Shown here: positions 47,740 to 61,099 of the stretch, in pieces
Position numbering within the stretch: position 1 is the stretch's first letter
How the letters are laid out: the number at the start of each line of letters is the position of its first letter
Source of the DNA: Arenicola marina
Lineage: Eukaryota; Annelida; Polychaeta; Arenicolidae
DNA length: 64,000 nucleotides
Assembly: GCA_964019135.1 (NCBI GenBank)
Contig: OZ025255.1
Location: forward strand, 25,893,708-25,957,707
Direction of reading: 5' to 3'
Notes under the pieces: model-generated
Seen by the model: only the letters and a program-made list of their open reading frames with translations
Told to the model about the DNA's origin: nothing
The model's database searches: none
Program-made: the position numbers and the translations under genes

Positions 47740-48075
47740 TTCCACGGGCAATTCATGCGACAGGAAGCTTCCAACGGACAAATTCAGACTAAATCCAGGC
47801 TTCAACGGGCACTTTATATGAAATGGAGCTTTCAGATGGCAATTAATGCCAAATACAGCTTACAATGGCAATTTGGTCCAAAATGGAGCTAAACGCTGGT
47901 GATTCAGCTTAAATAGAGCTTCCAACAAGCAAGTCGGCATAAATAGATATTCCAACGGCGAAATCGGAGTTTTCAACGTGCAAATCCAACTAAATAGAGC
48001 TTCCAACTCGCCATTTTAGCGCAATCAAGTCTCCAACGGGCAATTCAGCCTAAATCGAGCTTTCAAAGGCCATTC
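47740..48075. repeat. Degenerate about 38-bp tandem repeat, right arm
   Basis: Partner of 24,760-25,110, units like TTAAATAGAGCTTCCAAC. Confidence 0.7.
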
Positions 48076-48779
48076 GGGTCTACATAGCCCTCTGTGGGCT
48101 GCATTGTTTGCTGTATACGTTGTGTGTAGAACCACATACACGACGTCAGCCATATTTGAGGTAGACTGCCCGCTGTTGGCCCCAGTGTAAGTGAAATGCC
48201 CGTTGTAGGCCATATCTAGAGTTGAAACGGCAGAAGGCGAACGTTTTCTAGACTTAATAGCTAGGGAGTCGAGACAATAGTCCTTGAGCTCTGGCTTGAA
48301 AAAATCACCAACAAATTGCTACACTTTACTGACCATTACTGACCATTACTGACAGTTGATCAGCCAAGTATAATGGTTCGACTTGAACATGTTCAGACCC
48401 AATATTACCGGAGTTACGGGGGTAAACATCGTGACCTTATTTTGACCTTGACCTTGAATGTGTGACCTTGACCTTGAATGCGTGACCTTGGTCCATATAG
48501 TCATCCGCGCCCAGATACTAATGTTATGTCTTACGCAAGGTGTCGTGTGTCTGACTTGCCCCTTCATGGAGGAGGTTATTTTGGCGGGAAAATTACCTCC
48601 TTGTTAAAGCTTGTGTATTTTTATTCACAAAGACTACTTGGGCGATTTACAAAACACGGTACACAAGGTACCTGCAGGCCCAACGCGTAAAATAACTGGC
48701 AGCATGATTAAATCAAAAAGGGGAACGTTATAGTGATTGTCTTGATTTTTGGTCATTCTGTTGGTCATTCTGAACCCAA

Positions 48780-50590
48780 CCTGGATGGTAGTCTAGATAT
48801 GATATAGGATGAGGTTGCGCCTAGTACGCACTGGGCATATTTAACAGCGATCTGAAATTGGCGGCGGTCTGTAAGCGAGGGCAGACCGCTTTCGTTCAAT
48901 AACCCGATTCTAGATGATCGGCTCTTTGCACCAGTGATGAATACGCGGATAGCCTCGTTTTGAACGTTTTCGATCGCCTGGCTGCTCTTGGCATATTTTC
49001 TAAGAGTGACCGCACAATAGTTCTAAACTCTTACGAGAACACTTATACTTCACCCGTTTAAGCAGATTCAATCTAACGGAGGCTTTAGTAGTAATAATTT
49101 GGACGTGTCTTGTCCATGACATATTAGACATAAAGGTGATACCCAGGTGCTTATGAGATGACACTTGTTCAATGGTACGGCCGGCTATATGTACATGGTG
49201 TTTTATATCGTGATTCTTCTTACTGAACAATACAGTCTTTGTTTTCTCTACGCCGATCTCCATTTTCCATTTTTCAAACCACTCAGGTATAGCTTGTAGA
49301 TCGCGGTTTAATGCTCTTATATCTGCCTCGGCATCTAAACCGATGACCATGAATATAGACACATCGTCAGCGAAGAGGAATGTGTCGCTGTCTTCGTCTT
49401 CTGTAATATCGTTAATATAAACCAAGAAAAGCAAAACGGAGGCTTGCGGAACACCGGCTTCAACTTGACGCATGGACGACGAGCTATTACGCTGTACAAC
49501 GATCTGAAACCTATTTGACAAATAACTCTTCAACCATGATAGTGTTTGGCCTCGTATACCATAACGATGGAGTTTAAATAGTAAACTGGCGTGGCTCACT
49601 TTGTCAAAGGCTTAACAAAAGTCTATAAATACGCACTGGACATCGTTACCTCTATCAAATTCTCTATAAATATTGGCACATATAACAAGCAATTGGTTGA
49701 CGTTAGAATCTACCGGTATAAAACCGGACTGACGTGGACTTAATATACGGTTTTCTTTTAAATGTTGGAATATATGGCAAAACATAAGCTTCTCAAACAC
49801 CTTGGAAACACATGGAAGTAGTGCAACTGGTCGATAGTTTGACGGATCATACTTCGAACCTTTCTTATGTAATGGTACAACGCTCGCAAGCTTCCACTGA
49901 TCAGGGAAGACACCCGTACGCAGAGATCTGTTAAATAACCGAGATAATGGTGAAGTAATCGGATTAGCCCCAATAGTGAGTAGTCTGTTACTTATTTTGT
50001 AGCGTCCAGTAGCTTTATTGACGTTTACCTTGGACAATATATTGTATGTCTCCTCTTCGCTTCAGACTTTGTCTGGGATAGAAGGGTAGGGGAACCTTGC
50101 TAGTTCAGAATCATCTAACATTATGTTTGCATCATTAACGCGAGTTTGTAATACAAAAAAAATCATTGAACACCTCCGCTTTTTCCCAGTCGTCAAAGAT
50201 TGTGTTACCTTTGTAAAGCATGGGCATAGGAGTTTCTGTCTTCCTTGAATCTAGCTCACGTTTGATGATGTTCCACCAATTGCGCCAACCACATGTTTCG
50301 AGTAGGAGACGATCTTCACTTTTCGCGGCATAAAGTGCCTTGCTTTTGCGGATTTCATTACCAATGTCATTGCATAACCTTTTATAAGAACCTAAGGCAT
50401 CTGTTCGCGTAACATTTTGCAGGAGTTTGTACAAACGATCGCGTTTCCTGATAAGACGTTTGATGTGGTTGGTTATCCAAGGCTTTGATCCAGGACGAAT
50501 AGTTGCCATGTAGTGCGGTATACAAAATTCTGCTGTTTTAAAAAAAAATGTCCACCCATAGAGTTGCAGCTTCGTTAACATTGGCCGCGA
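48780..50590 (-). mobile_element. CR1/jockey-like LINE in an SLC15 intron, right arm
   Basis: Same insertion as 21,541-24,150. Frames here are partly better: PSNYRPVALLPCVSKVFEKL, then SGFIPVDSNVNQL, FADDVSIFMV and LGITFMSNMSWTRHV. VPQGSVLGP is damaged (VPQASVLLF). The 3' end is missing: the sequence jumps from CAGAATGACC to the intron at 48,770, skipping about 0.8 kb that the left copy keeps (23,370-24,190). Confidence 0.88.
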
Positions 50591-52119
50591 ATAGGGCGAT
50601 GTAGGTAAAATATTTTATCATATTTAATCAGTCAAAGCAGAATGGATAAAATAGACGCATTACATATTTAGCCTGACTGGTGACTTGCTTACCACGTCTA
50701 ATGCCAGCGAGTTGTGGCGCCACGACACGGCCAATCCGTATGCTGTATGGCGCAGCAGTGTGACGTCATAGACGGCTGTGGCTCCCTCGGGTATATATGC
50801 ACACGTGGCAGCCTTTAGTGTCAGTCTGACTTCCTCGTAGCCCGGCTCAACTTCATACTTTGTCGAAATCTGGAATAAATTTAAATAATATAATAATACG
50901 GTCCCATTTTGAGAAATTGACACTGTTACAAACATTGTCTCAGTCATCAACAATTATGGGATTCAGCGATTTTCCGAGATTGACGGCCGACTGGTTACCC
51001 GGTGACATAAAAAGCGTGGTTAGCTCGTGTCGAGTGTGATCCACTAGGTCAGTCTTAATAGGCCGTGGGCGAAATACCCCCCCCCCCCTGCCCCAATTCT
51101 TGGGCACCAGTATTTCTGCAAACGTTGACCATAAGGGCTATTACAATCCGGTTCCATGCAGAATATTCTGCCATATGTCGAAAAGAAGACTCATAGAATC
51201 TTAATGTTGGTGTCTAATGCTAAGTTTTGTGGAGCATAGAGCTCAGAAAAAAAATTGCCGAGGGCGTCTCACCACCACGACCGCCGTTTAACAAAATGTC
51301 AAAATCCCTATCTCTGAAACCGCGACACCTTGAACCGTCATGCTGATGCTTAAGTATGGATTTTTATGGTTGCATAGTTCAGGAAAATTTGAGCCAAATT
51401 ACGGCAGACAAGACCATACGCTAATCATAAAGTTACACGACACCAAACATATGTAATACTGTCATAATTCAAGGTTTTGGAATCCGATTTCACTGGCCAG
51501 AGCTGGCGATACACATGCATTTAGTTTCGTAATGCAAAATGTCACCATACAAGGACTGAAATGTTTGACGTATTATGCATTCTTAAGCCTCTGCGACAAT
51601 ATTGTGAACACACTGGTCCCTGTTGCAATGCCCCCCAATCACCACCTTGTCGCAAAAAAGAGATTTTAAAATGGTAAAGTTCTATATTATAACCAACAAT
51701 TTCCCCAAGCGCCGATTCATTGGGAGTTATTTGGGACTCATTTATGTCTACAATCATATTTTTATTGGTTCTCCAAGATCGTTGCGCAAATCGTTTTTAA
51801 CGACGGACAGTGTGAGCCCACAGTGAACTGTAGACCCATCTGTCCACACACTAAGTTATTCGTATTTGTTGTCAACCCGAGGGCCTCGGGCCTATTGCTG
51901 TTTTCTAAATAAACGTAAGCGCTTTTTTTGGAACTGTACGATTACCAGATACCTAGAAGTATGCATTATGAGTTCCTGCTGTCTTAGTTTCCAAACTTGG
52001 TTTTCCACATTCCCTAAAACCTAGTAGTAGACACCAAAATGAAAGTTCTTAGATTTCCATAATTAATACGGATTACTTGCAGACAACCGGTGTCAACAGC
52101 CTTATGGCAATGCTAGGGT

Positions 52120-52500
52120 ACACAGGCGGCCGCACTCTCTGCCTTCGACTCACTCCACTAGGGCTCCATTATATCTCTGTTGTCGCCTACGTCCTCAATG
52201 CATTTTCGCCAGGGCGGCCCAGCGCAAATTGATAGGAAAAATGCGTCGCGCATTTCTACAAATTAGTGCTGGGATGTGATGTTTTTTGATGTATTAAATA
52301 CACAAAGCTCATTATTTTCATGTGTTATTCTTGAAAACTATATAGTTGCAAGAAATTAAAGCTGATTTGACAGTTTTTCAAGAATCTTGAAATTTGCATC
52401 CGGCCAACAGCAGCGGTAAAAGCTGGCTTGCGTAGGGCCACCGTGCCGGTAGCTTGTGGCGGCCGGTCTCCCGCTGGCCTGCAACCCGATACGTAACACC
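52120..52500. mobile_element. MITE-like repeat, right-arm intron copy
   Basis: Partner of 20,445-20,890 at the same intron position, so the insertion predates the duplication. Confidence 0.65.
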
Positions 52501-53302
52501 ACGCAACGGCGGTTAAAGGGTATGTGTAGTTAGCCTTTGGGTTTGCTTCTATAATCACCTGGGAAGGAGACATGACGGAATTCGTGAAGTTACTCTCCAG
52601 GTTCACATGGCAAGGCAAAGTGTTGATCACCTTAACGGAAGCCAGCGCAGCCGGGAAATCATCCCGATGGTTCTACGGAAGAGCAAATAAAATCAAAATC
52701 GTGTCACTAACTGTATACAATTTCCCATGGAAATTGAGGACATCTTTGGCAACAAACGTATCACCGATTCATGTAAGCCTCATCTGTTCGTTTGAGGGTC
52801 TGGCTATTTGAATTTAACTCGCATCAGACTTCGGAGATTTACAAATATATCCTTATCAGTACTATCATTTGAGATACCAGGCAAAAATTAAAGCATACTT
52901 ATTCATTAAAGCAATCATTTTGGACTTACATCCATTTCTATTTGGAGGATTCCAGCTGCTACAAAGGCGAGAGATGCAAACACCATACCGGCAACCATCC
53001 TCTGTAGTGGTCTGGAAACGACAGAAGCAATGTAAGTAGCCATAAATATGAAGAAAAGTTAATTGGATAGAGATATCCGGGTCTGATTGTGCAATAAAGT
53101 CAGATGTCCTCATAATTTGCGATATTGCCAATACTCTATACCCACACAGGCCTATCCTAATACCCATCTCAGTAAAATGCCCACCTGCCCCCCAAATACC
53201 CTTCACGCCGATATTTACCAATCACCATTACCAACTACCCCCATAAGCAGCTACCTTCATGACAGGTTATTCCATTAACCCAGAGGTGTGCGAGAGGCCT
53301 AA

Positions 53303-53433
53303 CTTGTAAGAAAGTTGCACCGGGTACAGAGCGGGTAGATGACCAGGTCAAACACAGGCACAACGATAACAATGAAGAAGGCGTTCAGGGCCTGCATCTG
53401 CCCGGGTGGCACCTGCCACAGCCCAATCTGCCC
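53303..53433 (-). CDS. SLC15 right copy, helix 8 exon with damaged donor
   Basis: Reads to VIYPLCTRCNFLT and would join PLQRMVAG of the next exon in phase 2, as in vertebrate PEPT (VVYPL, then SLKKM). The donor is AAG|TTAGGC, where the left has AAG|GTAGGC, so the GT has become TT. A GT one base upstream would shift the frame. Confidence 0.8.
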
Positions 53434-55783
53434 CTACACCAGGTCACAAGGGTAACACAAGAGGAGAGACGGATAACCAGAAGGATATAGCGCCACAGGA
53501 TTGATAACAACGGTCGAACTTATTTACATAATTTGTACACCAAATGGCGGTGCGATGGCGCAATCAGAGATTTGTGGAACCGAAAATGAAATAAATATTG
53601 TAGTCCAAGGCGGTTCTTTATCTGGCTTCTATCCGTTTGAAAGCGTAGCGAAAGAACAGTTTCATCTACCTTCTCCGAAAAAGATGTGTGAAATGTATTA
53701 TAAATTTATATTCGCTTACGAACGAGAGATCCATTGCTCTTGCCTGCAGAGTCCATCGGGAACCCTGAAATGATATTACATCTTTTTGCGCATCTGGTCG
53801 TCATATATATTTAAAACTGGGATCAGAATATCTAATGTCTTCCATGCGAATGCTATATATCACTGTAGAGTAAACCAGGAATATTTCACAGCAATTATAC
53901 TGACCGATTATAAAGAATAATAAAACGTCTGTCCTTCAGGGTCTAATTTCAGACAGTTTTCATCTAACAAGATAAATAGTGCTGTAGAGTCACTCCTCGG
54001 TCACTTAGACATTGATAAATTAGTGTCGGTTCTGTTTTTAGTTAAGTTGAAGCCAATAGAAATCAGAATCTGTTCCATAGGTGCACAACAAACCTCGATT
54101 TCGCAGCAAAATACTATGGGTATATTTGATACGAAATGCATTCAATTGGCTTTGTTCGAAATCTTGAAGTTTTCAGTTTTTAGCCTGGAGGATGAGAGGG
54201 GCCGGGGGCATTAGTGGTAGCACAATTTGTGTAGAAAACAACTGGTCGTTACCTGTTGAAAAACGAGAGCCGAGAGCATAGGAAGCGGGAAAAGCAATGT
54301 CACAAGGCGAAGGACTTCCTTCACCCCATCAATGTAAATCATCTGCAACACAAATATGCTGGCTTCGTGACACGATGACATATATGGGATATATCTGATT
54401 ATGCAAATATACCACTTAGCATGCCTTAAACCTCACACAAATATGATTATATATGAATTAGCTGTGTATAAGCAGTAGGTGCACATGATAAAATAACTTA
54501 ATTGGTAAGTACATAAAACAAACCTGATGCTGTGTCTAGTTGGCTTGTAACCCTAGTTTAGACCAGCATGTCGAAAATTCTCACTTCATTGGTTGATTCG
54601 GAGTCTGGTATGTAATTGTACACGATCATGTGACACACACTTAAACCCTCTCTTGGTTGGCGTAATTAAGGTCAGGTCATCAGAAGGTTACCCGGCCTCA
54701 CCTCGTACTCATCTTCAGCATGATCCAGCCAGTGTTTATTGCAACCTTTTCTCGTACAGTTCCAGCGGTTCTTTATCGCTCGCTGCATGCCCAGAGATAA
54801 TATATTAAGCATAAACAGGCACTGGAATGTGCTCACAAAGATTATGTTTGGCAATAAAATAAACTGTTGATGAGGAATGTTTCATAAATATCGATAAATC
54901 AACTTATTGACAATATTTGAGGTGCCTTTTTCGAACAGATAACACTTATTCTGATCATGACTATTGCATATCTTTTTAGCCGATACCCGCATTTACCAAT
55001 ATAGTAGGACGTCGTGTTTAATTAACCATATGTAAAGCGTCGCTCTGAATCAGAATCCGTGAAATGCCAAGTAACCGAGCCGACTCACCCCGAGACATGA
55101 CATAAATCGCCCGATCACGTTACCCGTCGGAGGAACCTTCTTGTACAAACTGCTTCCGCCAATAAAGAGCGCTGAAAACAATACAATTTTGAGTCAGGAT
55201 TTACAAATACACGTAGAAGTAAAATGGATGATTCGAGCGTATACCGCGCTACTTGCATACAGGACTCTAGGTAATAGTGAGTTTGGCGACGTTACAGACC
55301 TGTCACTGCGAGGTTTGACATAGAGGAGAAATATATGTATATATATATATGTTGCAAAACAGATGGACCAGATTTGTTTGCATTTATATGCCTGCCATTG
55401 TTATTACTATTGCGTAGTTAAAGGCCCAATCCCATTCGGTCGATTTGAAGAGAAGTTCCTGGCTACTGCCTACTGCCTATTTACGTTCCAGCTCACCTGT
55501 TCCAATCAGGACCAATGTTGCAGTGACGCCAAAAGCCAAAGGGTAGCAACTAGTCCCGAAACATTGCACATAAGCTGTGTGCCAAAGGAAGTGGAAGCAA
55601 TATAGACAAACAAAATAACAGTCGAAATGTGGAGCAATAATTAACTGTATAGATTTCAATAGCCACCGGTCGCAAATCCCCCCCCCCCTACGCTGCAGCC
55701 ACGGTATAAATAAACGCCTTATAAATTCTATGCCCAATTTTTAGAACTAATTGAAAGAATGTTTATCGTGGACGCATACTTAC

Positions 55784-55868
55784 ATTTGAGCACTGGCGTA
55801 CTAATAAATGCACATAAATTTCCAAAATGCATCGAAAAGTAGTTGATTGAGAAGAATGTTTCATTCCC
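55784..55868 (-). CDS. SLC15 right copy, helix 5 exon (missing on the left)
   Basis: An 85-nt exon: GNETFFSINYFSMHFGNLCA then FISTPVLK. It matches RFFSIFYLAINAGSLLS of the family. The Tyr aligned with Tyr167 of human PEPT1 is kept; the Asn of AINAG is His. Borders are TTCAG and GTAAGT, in phase with both neighbours. Confidence 0.88.
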
Positions 55869-56049
55869 CTGAAGTAAAGAAATGCACCATAAGGAATGTA
55901 TCGAAACAGTGATGCAACAGAAATTCTGGAACACACATTTCGCAAACTGTATTAACATGCACTTAACAAAAGAGCGTATTAAACCTCTTAAATTATCTTC
56001 CATACAATTGATTGGCATTAGGTATCTACATATTTTGCGTCATACACAC

Positions 56050-56149
56050 CTGTTCAGAGGTGAACTGATCTCCACCAAAAGCGTTAAAGCAGGGTCGGAT
56101 CCCGCCGACACCGACGGCGATCAACACCAAGCCAAAGATGGGTCCAATC
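56050..56149 (-). CDS. SLC15 right copy, PTR2-signature exon (missing on the left)
   Basis: A 100-nt exon: IGPIFGLVLIAVGVGGIRPC then FNAFGGDQFTSEQ. GGIRPCFNAFGGDQF is the PTR2/POT family signature and sets the family assignment beyond reasonable doubt. The first base completes the Trp codon of the previous exon, and the end is phase 0 at GTGTGT. Confidence 0.92.
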
Positions 56150-56309
56150 CTGCGGAACAATACGGAGAGGTATTCTCCATTTTTATTCAGGTCAAATTTA
56201 ACCACCCAATAGCTCGAAAACTATAAATGTGAGGTGAAATCTGAGGCCGAATGTCAGCGTTAATTTTATAAAATGTTAATTTGTTTTTTGTGTGTGCAAA
56301 GCACTGGTC

Positions 56310-57180
56310 TGATTTGAATGGTATTTGGCACACATGATGTCAGTAATATTGGTACCTATTCCACGGCATACAGGAAGTCTATCTGCATTTATGTAGGCAC
56401 AGCGATTTTTCCCCATTTTTATTCGGGTCAAATTGAACTATCCAATAGCTCCAAAACTATAAAAATTTTATGTGACGTGAAATCTGAGACCACATTACTT
56501 TTGTTTTTTCTCCAGGGAGAATACTTTGAGACAATCCGCGGATCTCTAGAGCCAATATTAACGGAGCTACGAAGAAAAACGTGATTCGTGACCTTGACCT
56601 TGGAAGTGTGACCTTGATCAATATAGTATTTTGCGCCCAAATACTAATGTCATGTCTCACGCAAAGTGTCGTTTGTCTGACATGTCCTCTTCATAGAGAA
56701 ATTGGGGAGGCCATTTTCCCGCCAAAATGCTCCCGTAGGGTCCCATGTTAAAATTTTAGAATTTTTAGCGGGAAAACTATTTAGGCGATTTGCACAAATG
56801 AAAGACGATATGGAAGGTACTAATGGGTCCAATACGTGAAATAATTTGTAGCGTGATTAAATGGAAACTGCCAACGTTAAAGCGATTTTCCTGTTTCTTG
56901 GTCCTCCCTTTCGATGGTTAAGCAAATTTCGAAAAATTCCTATGACCTTGACCTTTGACCTACAAGGCCCATCTACGAACTTAGCCTGACGATTGACATT
57001 CCGCATCATTTCATGAATTTTGAAGTTGATATCTTAAGGCATTCGACAGATATGGCGCGACAAGACAAACAGACAGACTCACAGACAAACCGAACACACC
57101 GACATAAGACGAAAATCATAGATTTTCTAGATTTGTGTCTTAACAAACCGAACACACCGACATAAGTGTGTAATAAATAA
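56310..57180. repeat. Dispersed repeats in a right-copy intron
   Basis: Contains GGCACACATGATGTCAGTAA (also near 790-850 and 12,215), two GACCTTGACCTT-type motifs, and a segment similar to 24,380-24,440 and 48,490-48,560. This stretch lies in the piece absent from the left copy. Confidence 0.6.
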
Positions 57181-57239
57181 ATTGCTTAATGTTGTCAGAT
57201 GGTTATAAGCCATGTCTTGGAGATGCCAGGCTAGGGTGG

Positions 57240-57762
57240 TGGGGGGGGGGGGGTCCGAGTTTGTTACTCGCCCAGTGCTCTGCTGTAGATCACTTACCAG
57301 TTGAGCGGCGGGAAGGGGGGGGGGGGTCCGAGTGTGTTACTCGCCCAGTGCTCTGCTGTAGATCACTTACCAGTTGGGCGGCGGGAAGGGGAGGGGGGGA
57401 GTCCGAGTTTGTTACTCGCCCAGTGCTCTGGTGTAGATTACTTACCAGTTGGGCGGCGGGAAGTGGGGGGGGGGGGTCCGAGTTTGTTACTCGCCCAGTG
57501 CTCTGCTGTAGATCACATACCAGTTGGGCGGCGGGAAGGGGGGGGGGGGAGTCCGAGTTTGTTACTCGCCCAGTGCTCTGGTGTAGATTACTTACCAGTT
57601 GGGCGGCGGGAAGTGGGGGGGGGTCCGAGTTTGTTACTCGCCCAGTGCTCTGCTGTAGATCACTTACCAGTTGGGCGGCGGGAAGGAGGGGGGGGGGGGT
57701 CCGAGTTTGTTACTCGCCCAGTGCTCTGCTGTAGATCACTTACCAGTTGGGCGGCGGGAAGG
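57240..57762 (-). repeat. About 74-bp splice-donor minisatellite, right arm, 7 copies
   Basis: Inverted partner of 16,248-17,420, with the same unit (donor GTAAGT, CAGCAGAGCACTGGGCGAG, C run on the gene strand). I count seven units against 16 on the left. One donor is changed (GTATGTGATC near 57,514) and two units carry a changed AATCTACACC segment, so arrays have evolved separately. Confidence 0.95.
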
Positions 57763-57821
57763 CTGTGAACGTCATGATAGCGATTCCCATAAAGTGTACC
57801 ACAGACAGGATTGCAATGGTC
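57744..57821 (-). CDS. SLC15 right copy, helix 3 exon with damaged acceptor
   Basis: Same exon as 16,188-16,265 (TIAILSVVHFMGIAIMTF). The intron ends TTTCCCG instead of TTTCCAG: the A of the acceptor AG is C. The donor is normal and is the innermost of seven repeat copies. Confidence 0.85.
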
Positions 57822-58219
57822 CGGGAAACAGCGCCAATACAGGAACATAAAAAATCCACAATTGACAAGGGTAACACGCAATACTTAGCACAAGATCTTA
57901 ACAATAATACTGATAGTTCAAGGCCTACAATGCAGCAGTGAACGAGAGAAGTAGCCTAGTAACAGTTCAGAGACATCCTTTAACATCAGGCTTTGGGACT
58001 CATCTATTAAAGGGCATGTGCCCCAAGTTCGAGGCGGCTAGCCTTTTAAATTGGTTACCCCCAAAACAAGCTTGCATTAGGCGATGCGCGAGACGGCAGA
58101 ACTTAATTAAATATCTCCTTTAACGTCGATAAATCTGTAATGAGAAGTTGATACAGTATAGTGTATGACTTACGCACACTCATCATTGGGTTACTAAATT
58201 TAGCTGACTGGGAGCTCAC

Positions 58220-58361
58220 TTGAATCTTCCCCAGTAGCTATCGGCCAGTATCGCCCCCAAGATGGGGGTTATGAAAACGAGGATGACAAATCCATGGTAG
58301 AGTGCAGTGGCTAGGTCACGGTCGAAGTGAAGCCAGTCGATGAAGTATAGCACCAGCATAG
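58220..58361 (-). CDS. SLC15 right copy, helix 1-2 exon
   Basis: Reads AMLVLYFIDWLHFDRDLATA, LYHGFVILVFITPILGA, ILADSYWGRF. The His (codon CAT) aligns with His57 of vertebrate PEPT1, the essential proton-binding residue, and ADSYWG matches ADSWLG. Splice borders are normal. Confidence 0.88.
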
Positions 58362-58549
58362 CTGCAGATACATGGCAACATCAAGTCTTATTCAAAGCCT
58401 AAGTAATTGCATATGTTTGTCTTAAATTTTGTCATATAGCCCAGGCACATTATGCAACCCCTATATCATTTGGTATATTCTGATTCAATGTGGTTTATTT
58501 CAGCAAAAACCGAATGCAGTCAATATTTGATAGGTTTGTCATGATAGGT

Positions 58550-58845
58550 GAAGGTAATAATATTTGTTTTAGTAGACAGTGATTTGGCTGATGGTGGAGA
58601 TAACAATATATGTTGTAATATACCGTGCTAGGGCTAATGGTGAAATTAATACGGTTTGTTATAATATATCGTGCTAAGGATGATGGTGAAGGTAATAATG
58701 TTTGTTATAATAAACCGTGCTAGGGCTGATGGTGGAGCTAATAATATTTGTTATATAAACCGTGCTATAGCTGATGGTGAAGCTATAATATTTGATATAA
58801 TATGCCGTGCTATTGCTTATGGCGAAGGTAATACAATATTAGTGG
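58550..58845. repeat. About 50-bp repeat, right arm
   Basis: Units with CCGTGCTAGGGCTGATGGTG and a following TAATAATATTTGTTATAATA. Inverted partner of 15,280-15,480, with a higher copy number. Confidence 0.75.
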
Positions 58846-59169
58846 AATGTTAGGCAATTTTATTGGCGTGTCATCAATTTTTTAGCAGCCCGCCAATTGT
58901 CATTATCCGAGGCTGCGACATTCGGTTTGATATAATAATATTATATTGAGGCATATTAATTTTGTAACACTAAACGTTCAGTTTTTAGTATCAACAAGAC
59001 TTTTGAACATTAAACCAAATCAAACATTGCATGACTGTAGGCTCAAATGGCTTTCGGGCCCCTGAAAGGCCAACAATTAGCGTCGGACACTAAATGGTTA
59101 AAGAAGCAGTGCCTACAAAGTAAATGGATCAGATTATTCTGGCTGTGTTTGTTGCATGAAATGCGCGGG

Positions 59170-59460
59170 TCCGTGAAAACTCCGGAGATTTCACGTGAAA
59201 TGTGCGTAGCTCGACAGTTAAAAAAGCGATTCCGTGGAAACTCGGAAGTTACAACGTGAAAACAGCGGTACCGTTTCGGGGGATACGCGGTTTTAGCGGC
59301 CTCGCTTATTTCACACAAGCAAATGTTAAAAATGCGATGCCTTCCTCTCGGAAACGTTCTGCCACTTTCACGCCAGGGGGTTGTTGAAAATGCGGGGTTT
59401 CAACGGTGCAACTGCCGTGAAAACTGTGGTTATTTCACGTGAAATGTAAGAGCTCAGGCT
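59170..59460. repeat. Repeats around the palindrome TTCACGTGAA, right arm only
   Basis: TTTCACGTGAAATG occurs twice, with related GTGAAAAC and CGTGAAAACAGCGG phrases between. No left-arm counterpart. Confidence 0.5.
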
Positions 59461-60129
59461 ATTATCGCTCACAGCATAATAAACTGGAAAGGGTTTCTGG
59501 TGGCATTTGAAAATACGAACTAACTACCACAAACACGAAAAGAGCAGTTACGTCAGCAGCATCACACTGTTATCACAGTAGGAAATGTAATATGAATAGG
59601 CATTGCCTAAGTTGCGAGCTCACCCAAATTTATTAATAATGTAGTACTTAAAGCTGTTATATCAATTACTGCAGCAGTTGTCATAGCCTTAATTATTATA
59701 GCTGCTGTATCCAGGTATCAGCTAAAGTATATCTAGTTTATATTGTCAAAGCTGTGTATACTGAAACATCTTCTCTATATATCCAAATGATGTTTTTATA
59801 TGTTTTTTAATTAAATTAGATCGATGGCTTAGTTGTTGGATTAGAATTATATGCAGAGAAATATAGGAATAAGTAGTTACTTGGGCTTATAATTAAAGTT
59901 GCATATCCAGCTCGTTCCCGCCAAAAATAAAGAGGTCAAAATACAAATAAAAATTAGTCCTTGAATCATTTAAGACTTATTTTGTCTATTCGACGCATGC
60001 CAGACTGCCAAATGAAGTCTCTTAGGCTTGACCGTGATATCAATTTACAACAAGTTTTCAGTTTGGTCAACGTGTACGTCATCAGTTTGTGTGCTTCGCG
60101 ATGAGTAGAGTTATGCTGTGTCCTGGGGT

Positions 60130-60450
60130 AGACACCCCAGCAAACACCGAACGTTCAGCGAACCGTTCGCTGGGGGTTATATTTTGGTTACGTTCGTGTT
60201 TAGCCTTCTGCGAACGTTCAATGAACGCTACGGCATGATTCGGTTGGAGAGATACCTTCCGGGAACGTTTCTGGAATATTTAGATTTTAGCTTCCCTCTG
60301 TTGAAAGCTACAGGGAACGTTCCCTAAACTGAAACACTGAGCGTAAAGTTAACCGTTGATTAATGGGATGTAAAGCTACCTTCTGGGAACGTTCTCTGAA
60401 CGGTCGTGCATACAGCTACCTTCCGGGAACGTTCCTCGAAGGGCCGTATA
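60130..60450. repeat. Repeats around GGGAACGTTC, right arm only
   Basis: At least eight occurrences of GAACGTTC or GGGAACGTT with CTACCTTCCGGGAACGTT as the longest shared phrase. Not in the left arm; probably a MITE or satellite fragment. Confidence 0.65.
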
Positions 60451-61099
60451 TCATTGCATTTTAATTCTAATTAGATTATCATTATATGCTGGAAGCCTAG
60501 CGTTCTCGATCCGAATAATGTGGCCAACGTAAGGGAAACGTCGGAAGCCAGGGAAATTAGTACAGACAGAAAAAAGATTGGACCGCCCACGCCACATGCT
60601 TGAGGCACATAATGTGGGATGTGAAAGTAGGGGAACATATGGGATAAAAGGATCTATCTGACCACAATATTGCGCAATTGCGGTGCTGCCACCTGTATTG
60701 AAGCGTTTTATATTTGTTCCTGTTTGTTACGTGATACCTTAACAAATCTACATGTGCGCTGAAGCAGACAGCTGACCGTTACGGAAGTCAAAGATTGTGG
60801 TCTGTTGCCATCTATGGTAAACACTGGCAGAAAGTAGAACCTAGTGGATACTAGCTTGGGGGGAAATTTTGATGAATTAACACGATCAAAGATACGTCCA
60901 AGTCAAGCCCTAAACGTAAATCAGATGCGGAATATACTGGCAACGACGGTCTTTTGAAGGGGCCACAGGGCGGTTTGGGCCAGGTTACACAATTCTATCC
61001 CTCTTCAGATCTATACCGCTAATTATTGCACCAACGTTACTAAACAGAACCATCAACTCAATAAGTAATAATAATACTTGCTGTAATATACCGTGGTAA

